NCBI GenBank assembly: GCA_965230015.1
Contig: CBDDKF010000015.1
Span: 62,001 to 126,000 of the forward strand
Length of the DNA stretch: 64,000 nucleotides
Source of the DNA: JABSQH01 sp965230015
Lineage (GTDB): Bacteria > Actinomycetota > Acidimicrobiia > Acidimicrobiales > Ilumatobacteraceae
Direction of reading: 5' to 3'
Part shown: positions 60,501 to 64,000 of the stretch, one piece after another
Position numbering within the stretch: the stretch's first letter is position 1
How the letters are laid out: each line of letters opens with the position of its first letter
Made by a program: the position numbers and the translations under genes
The notes under the pieces: model-generated
What the model was told of the DNA's origin: nothing
Database searches by the model: none
What the model saw: the letters and a program-made list of their open reading frames with translations, nothing else

Positions 60501-61225
60501 TCCGTGACCACACCGGGGAGCGCGTCGTAGAGCGAGTTGGCCGCTTCACGCGACTGGAAGAACACGTCGGGGTTCTGCGCGGTCCCCCGCACCACCGGCG
60601 CGGTGGGTCGCAGCCGGCGGAGTGCGTGGGCGTCGATGTCGGCAGGGCGGACCAGCGCCCGCAGGTCGTCGTCGTCGAGCAAGTCGACCACGTTGACCTC
60701 GTGCGACGTGCGGAACCCGTCGAAGAAGTGGATGAACGGAATCCGGCTGCGCAACGTGGCGGCATGGGTCACGGCGGCGAAGTCGTGGGCCTCCTGCACC
60801 GAGCTGGCACAGAGCATGGCGAAGCCGGTGGTGCGGGCCGCCATCACGTCGCTGTGGTCGCCGAAGATCGACAACGCGTGCGTGGCCACCGCTCGTGCCG
60901 CCACATGAATCACCGTCGGCGTGAGCTCCCCGGCGATCTTGAACATGTTGGGCAACATCAACAAGAGCCCTTGCGACGCGGTGAAGGTCGTCGCCAGCGC
61001 CCCCGTCTGCAACGCACCGTGGAGCGTGCCCGCGGCACCGGCTTCCGACTGCAGCTCGACCACCTCGGGTACGGCTCCCCAGAGGTTCTCGCGCTCGCCC
61101 GCCGACCACGCGTCGGCCGACTCGCCCATCGGCGAAGCCGGGGTAATCGGATAGATCGCGATCACCTCCGACAGTGCATACGCGACCTGGGCCGCTGCGT
61201 CATTGCCATCGATCACCACGCTCAT
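57593..61225 (-). CDS. nifJ: Pyruvate:ferredoxin (flavodoxin) oxidoreductase, single-chain
   Basis: 1,210 residues, the usual length for the one-chain enzyme. The N-terminal pyrimidine-binding domain has AIYPITPASPMGESADAW. The domain II/III region includes VLDRTKEPGATGEPLLQDV, and two ferredoxin-type [4Fe-4S] sites follow (CIDCGKCAIVCPH and CTGCGVCVDVCPA). The TPP domain has FSGACSGCGETPYLKLL, GDGWAYDIGFGGVDHVLSSG and TEVYSNTGGQSSKATPLG. It converts pyruvate and CoA to acetyl-CoA, CO2 and reduced ferredoxin, reversibly. It is translationally coupled to the DHOD-like gene. Such oxygen-sensitive enzymes are unusual beside an apparently aerobic H2/CBB lifestyle. Confidence 0.95.
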   Translation of the reverse strand: MSVVIDGNDAAAQVAYALSEVIAIYPITPASPMGESADAWSAGERENLWGAVPEVVELQSEAGAAGTLHGALQTGALATTFTASQGLLLMLPNMFKIAGELTPTVIHVAARAVATHALSIFGDHSDVMAARTTGFAMLCASSVQEAHDFAAVTHAATLRSRIPFIHFFDGFRTSHEVNVVDLLDDDDLRALVRPADIDAHALRRLRPTAPVVRGTAQNPDVFFQSREAANSLYDALPGVVTEVFDELAARTGRRYQLVDYTGAPDAERVIVMMGSGSGAATEAVNAMVATGERVGVATVRLFRPFPSNELLAELPDTVRSIVVLDRTKEPGATGEPLLQDVITTLADSDREPMRIIGGRYGLGSKEFTPAMAKAALDELDAESPQRRFTVGIVDDVTHTSLRVDESFRPSTAGRSAVFYALGSDGTVGANKASVKIIGSQPDRYAQGYFVYDSKKSGSMTVSHLRFGDEPINSTYLVQDADLVACHQFGLLDRFPVLSTAKPGGTFLLNAPYPAEEVWEHLPAAVQRIIVERNLSVYTIDAARIARELGMPGRINTVMQPCFFALADVMPVDDAVAAIKASIAEAYGRRGRLVVERNEAAVDRALEEMTAVAIPTTDVDDVAEVLAATASAADDDFLERVTQRLIAGEGDLLPVSAMPIDGTFPTGTTQLEKRKLAAELPIWEPDLCIDCGKCAIVCPHATIRMKAYTDEQLDHAPSGFPSKAFRSRELANHKMTIQVAPDDCTGCGVCVDVCPAKDKSEVKRKAINMAPASEHRDVERARWDYFLSIPELDRTAISNDSVKNSQLLQPLFEFSGACSGCGETPYLKLLTQLFGDRLVIANATGCSSIYGGNLPTTPYSTNADGLGPAWSNSLFEDNAEFGYGMRLGIEHHQREAARLARELADHVGHDLVDALAAVPTPTESDIAEQREAVALLRTQLDTLRGDATTAPDIRARADRLDAIADELVRTSTWIVGGDGWAYDIGFGGVDHVLSSGRNVNLLVLDTEVYSNTGGQSSKATPLGAVAKFAMAGKPTAKKDLGVVARRYGNVYVAQIAMGANDLQTVKALIEADAWDGPSLIIAYSTCIAHGIDMETSMSHQKDAVKSGYWPLYRYQPGSDEHEHPFHLDSPKPTIPLREFALKEARYAMLARSDPDRSDQLLDLAQTEIDERWRYYEQLADVERTTMAPEPPVPIVVGPDVIGDDQHTKGDE

Positions 61226-61262
61226 CAGGGCGATCGTGCGCGCGCAAGGGGTCGGCGCGACG

Positions 61263-61279
61263 AGGGGACAACGTCCCCT
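61263..61279 (-). terminator. Hairpin directly after the LPxTG gene
   Basis: AGGGGAC (61263-61269) and GTCCCCT (61273-61279) form a seven-pair stem with a three-base loop, adjoining the stop codon of the surface-protein gene on the minus strand. There is no T-run, so termination strength is uncertain. Confidence 0.45.
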
Positions 61280-64000
61280 TTACACGGTCTGATTCACCCG
61301 GCGGTCCGGCCGGCGGCTGAGCAGCACGATCCCGAGTCCCGCGGCGAACAGCGCGAACGCCGCCACGAGCATGGCGATGAACCCCGCTCCGCCCGTTGCC
61401 GGGAGCTCGGTGGTCAACACCGGCGTGGGTGGGGGGTCTGCGTCGGTCGATACGGGACCGGGTGCGCCAGGAGCTGACGGCGTGGTTACCGCGTCGGGCG
61501 GTTGCGTCGGCATCGTCGACGGCGGCGGCGTCGCATCTGGCATCGTCGACGGCGGCGTTGTCGCGGGCGCCGCCTGCACCGTGGTGGTCGCGCTCGCCTG
61601 AAGACCCGACCTCTCCCCAGTGGCCGTCAGGGTGTGCGGCCCGGGGTCGACGTCGGGAATGGCGAATGCCAAGGTCGCGGCGCCGGTGGCGGTCGACGTC
61701 GCCGTGCCCACCGTGACCGGGTCGGAGTTGAACACGAAGGTGATGGTCTCGCCGGCGTCGAAGCCGGCAGCGTTCACGGTCACCTGCTCTCCCACGGTCA
61801 CCGTCGACGGCAGACCGGTCAGCTCGAGTGCCGCTCTGACCACCTCGTGGAAGGCCGCGATCGCCGGCGACGGAGCAAAGTTGGCGTCGCCGAGGTACTC
61901 ACCGCCGACCTCGTTGAGGCCCGCCGGCAGGTCATCGATCGTCAACGTGGCGACGCCTCCGACCAGGTCGACGTCGGTGGTCTGGCCGCCCTCGACCTCG
62001 AATCGGAACGTACCGGTCGGTGCGGGCACACCGGGCAGGTCCGGAAGGTCGACGGAGAATGTCGCTGGGGTGCCGACGAGCGTGTCGTCGGCGGGCCCCA
62101 CCACGAGCACCTGGGGCTGCGCCCGCTGCACGGTGAACTGGCGCACGACCGGCGCTGCGGCGGCATAGTCGGCGTTGCCGTCTTGTGTGGCCGTGATCGA
62201 GCACAAGCCGGCGGCACTCGGCGTCACCGTGCTGCCGGAGATCGAGCAGGGGCCAGCTGCGGCGAACGCAACCGCGAGCCCCGACGATGCGGTGGCCGAC
62301 ACGGTTGCCGTCTCGTTGAGACGGATGTCGTCAATCGGCGGGAAGTCGATCGTCTGCGTGGCTTGGACGATCTCGAACCCGCGGATCTCGTCGGGCGCCG
62401 GGTTGTAGTCGGCGTCGCCGGCTTGGCTGGCGGTGACTTCGCACACTCCGAGACTGGTGATCGTCAGCGCGGTTCCGTTGACCGAGCATGGTCCCCGTGT
62501 TTCGAAGGTCACCGGGAGCCCCGAGGACGCGGTGGCCGAGAGTGGGCGTGGTCCGTCGAGGATCGACCATTCCGACAGGGTCGGGAAGTCGATCGTCTGA
62601 TCGGCGGGGACGACGTCGAAGCGCTGCTCCACGTCGGGTGCTGGTCCGAACGTCGCATCGCCCGGCTGGCTCGCCGTGACGATGCACTCACCGACGGCGG
62701 TGACCGTGAGCTCGGCGCCGGTCACCGAACAGGGTCCCGTCGCTGCGAACTCGACGGGGAGGCCGGACGTCGCCGTAGCAGTCAGTGTGCGCCCACCGTC
62801 GAAGCGGCCCCAGTCGCTGAGTGGTGGGAAGTCGATGGTTTGCGAGTTGCTGAGCACTTCGAAGCTCCGCTCCACCTCCGGCGCGGCGAGGTAGTTGGCG
62901 TCGCCGGGTTGGCGGGCGGTGACGGTGCAGGTGCCGACCCCGGTCGGGGTGAGTTCCGACCCGGCGACCGAGCACGAGCCCGCAGCGGCGAAAGCCACAT
63001 CGAGACCCGACGACGCGGTTGCGCTGAGCGAGCGCACGCCGCCACCGAGCGGCCAGTCCGACAGCGCCGCAAAGTCAATGGTCTGGGCTGCCTGCACGAC
63101 GTCGAACGTGCGCACCTGGTCGGGTGCGGCGGCGTACGTGCTGTCGCCGGCCTGGCTGGCCGTCACCTCGCACTGACCAAGGCCGCTGAACACCAGCTCG
63201 TCGGCAACGGCGGTGCACACGCCGGTGGCGGAGAACGACACGGGGAGGCCCGAGGTGGCGGTGGCCGACAGCGGGCGTGGGCCGTCGACGAGCGGCCATG
63301 GCCCAAGGTTCGGCATCGAGATCGACTGTGGAAGGTCGGTGGCCAGCTCGACGAGCAGGTTGGCCGCCCCCACGAGTGGGCTCTGTCCGAGGCTGCTCTG
63401 CAGGCGTCCGCCGCTCGCCGGATACGACGTCGGGAGCGACGGAGGGGATGCGGGTGCCGTGACACCGACGCTGATCTCACACTCGTCGCCGACGTTCAAC
63501 ACGCCGCCCGCGTACGTGAGCACGTCGGCAACGAGTGTCGCCGTGCCGGTGGTGCACGTGTTGGCGGTGATGCTGCCGACGGTGAGCTCACCGAATGTTC
63601 CGGTGAAGCCGACGTCGGTCGCAGTTGCCGTCCCGATCGGGTGGGACAACTCGAAGGTGATGGTCGACGAGCCACCCGGCGCCACGGTTGCCGGGGCAAA
63701 CCCGGCCCCGAACTGTGGTGGTGGGCTGGCGTCGATGATCGTGAACTGCCGCACGATCGGCGTCGCCGGATCCCAGTCGGCGTCGCCGGGTTGGGTGGCC
63801 GTGATCTCGCAGATGCCGGCGGCGACCAGGGTCACCACCCGTCCCGCCACCGTGCAGCCACCGATCGCCGCGAACTCGACCGGGAGGCCGGACGTGGCCT
63901 CGGCGACCAGACCAAATGGCGGCTCGGCCAGCGACCGATCACGCTGCTCACCGAACACCATGTCCTGAGGCCCGCCGGTGCGGTCGCCGACCTGCGATGG
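61280..64000 (-). CDS. Ig-like repeat surface protein with LPxTG sorting signal (5' end outside window)
   Basis: The frame is open to the right edge. The first in-window ATG at 63961 falls inside a repeat unit, so the start is beyond the window. At least 907 residues are seen. About six tandem units of about 80 residues recur: QTIDFPxLSDW ... LSATATSGLPVxF ... GPCSVxGxxLTxTxxGxCxVTASQPGDAxYxPAP ... RxFxV. A different Ig-like domain and a Thr/Pro-rich region follow. The C-terminus is LPATGG, a hydrophobic helix (FIAMLVAAFALFAAGLGIVL) and RRPDRR, the sortase signal for covalent cell-wall anchoring. It is probably an adhesin or surface spacer. Sortase is not in this window. Confidence 0.87.
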   Translation of the reverse strand, partial: PSQVGDRTGGPQDMVFGEQRDRSLAEPPFGLVAEATSGLPVEFAAIGGCTVAGRVVTLVAAGICEITATQPGDADWDPATPIVRQFTIIDASPPPQFGAGFAPATVAPGGSSTITFELSHPIGTATATDVGFTGTFGELTVGSITANTCTTGTATLVADVLTYAGGVLNVGDECEISVGVTAPASPPSLPTSYPASGGRLQSSLGQSPLVGAANLLVELATDLPQSISMPNLGPWPLVDGPRPLSATATSGLPVSFSATGVCTAVADELVFSGLGQCEVTASQAGDSTYAAAPDQVRTFDVVQAAQTIDFAALSDWPLGGGVRSLSATASSGLDVAFAAAGSCSVAGSELTPTGVGTCTVTARQPGDANYLAAPEVERSFEVLSNSQTIDFPPLSDWGRFDGGRTLTATATSGLPVEFAATGPCSVTGAELTVTAVGECIVTASQPGDATFGPAPDVEQRFDVVPADQTIDFPTLSEWSILDGPRPLSATASSGLPVTFETRGPCSVNGTALTITSLGVCEVTASQAGDADYNPAPDEIRGFEIVQATQTIDFPPIDDIRLNETATVSATASSGLAVAFAAAGPCSISGSTVTPSAAGLCSITATQDGNADYAAAAPVVRQFTVQRAQPQVLVVGPADDTLVGTPATFSVDLPDLPGVPAPTGTFRFEVEGGQTTDVDLVGGVATLTIDDLPAGLNEVGGEYLGDANFAPSPAIAAFHEVVRAALELTGLPSTVTVGEQVTVNAAGFDAGETITFVFNSDPVTVGTATSTATGAATLAFAIPDVDPGPHTLTATGERSGLQASATTTVQAAPATTPPSTMPDATPPPSTMPTQPPDAVTTPSAPGAPGPVSTDADPPPTPVLTTELPATGGAGFIAMLVAAFALFAAGLGIVLLSRRPDRRVNQTV

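Noticed and set aside
57611..61477. A 1,288-codon open frame on the plus strand opposite the PFOR gene
   Set aside because: The minus-strand PFOR has complete family motifs along its whole length. The plus-strand translation is Arg/His/Val-rich and matches no fold, as expected opposite a GC-rich gene.
1..64000. tRNA, rRNA, insertion sequences or prophage genes
   Set aside because: Intergenic gaps are short and none shows a cloverleaf, CCA end or rRNA motif. No transposase, integrase or phage structural operon was found. The tail-collar-like domain at 11787 is part of a secreted protein.

Overview
The window is GC-rich, densely packed actinobacterial DNA. There is no gap over 300 bases without a gene, many genes are coupled by ATGA or GTGA overlaps, GTG starts are common, and one protein carries an LPxTG sorting signal. 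Gene content (actinobacterial group 2a hydrogenase, MalT/LuxR and OmpR-type ATPase regulators, large secreted repeat proteins) suggests a free-living Acidimicrobiia-like actinobacterium. That placement is inference. I saw no rRNA, tRNA, CRISPR array, insertion sequence or replication origin.

Region 1 (1-12.7 kb) is mixed metabolism. It holds an AraC regulator cut by the window edge, a three-gene methyltransferase / TusA-like / DsrE set, a large BTAD-cyclase-ATPase regulator, a PQQ-type sugar dehydrogenase lipoprotein, a HAD phosphatase lipoprotein, a pcp / SDR / threonine synthase operon (the SDR has halohydrin-dehalogenase-like motifs), and a thioredoxin-like protein. Two genes here are interrupted by in-frame TGA codons at conserved redox or metal-binding positions. 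Each TGA is followed at the expected distance by a short stem-loop with G at loop position 2, the form of a bacterial SECIS. I read both as selenocysteine codons. The methyltransferase also carries an in-frame TAG nine codons earlier.

Region 2 (11.8-23.9 kb) is cell surface and regulation. Three secreted proteins share one N-terminal module but carry different C-terminal modules (collagen-like plus tail-collar-like, or YadA-head-like repeats). Two of them share a 469-bp block with one mismatch. A LuxR/MalT-type ATPase regulator, a patatin-like lipase, and a TetR regulator divergent from a zinc dehydrogenase follow.

Region 3 (23.9-43.1 kb) is the centrepiece: two divergent operons for H2 oxidation and CO2 fixation. 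Leftward runs a 12-gene operon (DUF1641/hucM-position gene, hucS, hucL, protease, a 65-aa protein, TPR, NifU-type and NHL proteins, hypF-C-D-E) for a group 2a [NiFe] hydrogenase. Rightward run cbbF-cbbP-cbbL-cbbS-hypA-hypB, so the last two hydrogenase nickel-insertion genes sit in the Calvin-cycle operon. Two LysR regulators lie between the operons, with dyads in both control regions. Near-identical long palindromes sit directly after the last gene of each operon and so bracket the whole 19-kb module. The set implies chemolithoautotrophic or mixotrophic growth on H2, possibly at trace or atmospheric levels.

Region 4 (43.1-64 kb) holds an OmpR-type ATPase regulator, a PhyH-type dioxygenase with a methyltransferase, an MFS transporter, a second methyltransferase, a sulfatase, a quinone-oxidoreductase-like enzyme, small membrane proteins, an ABC exporter, a HAD phosphatase, a dihydroorotate-dehydrogenase-like protein coupled to a full-length pyruvate:ferredoxin oxidoreductase, and an Ig-repeat LPxTG surface protein cut by the right edge.
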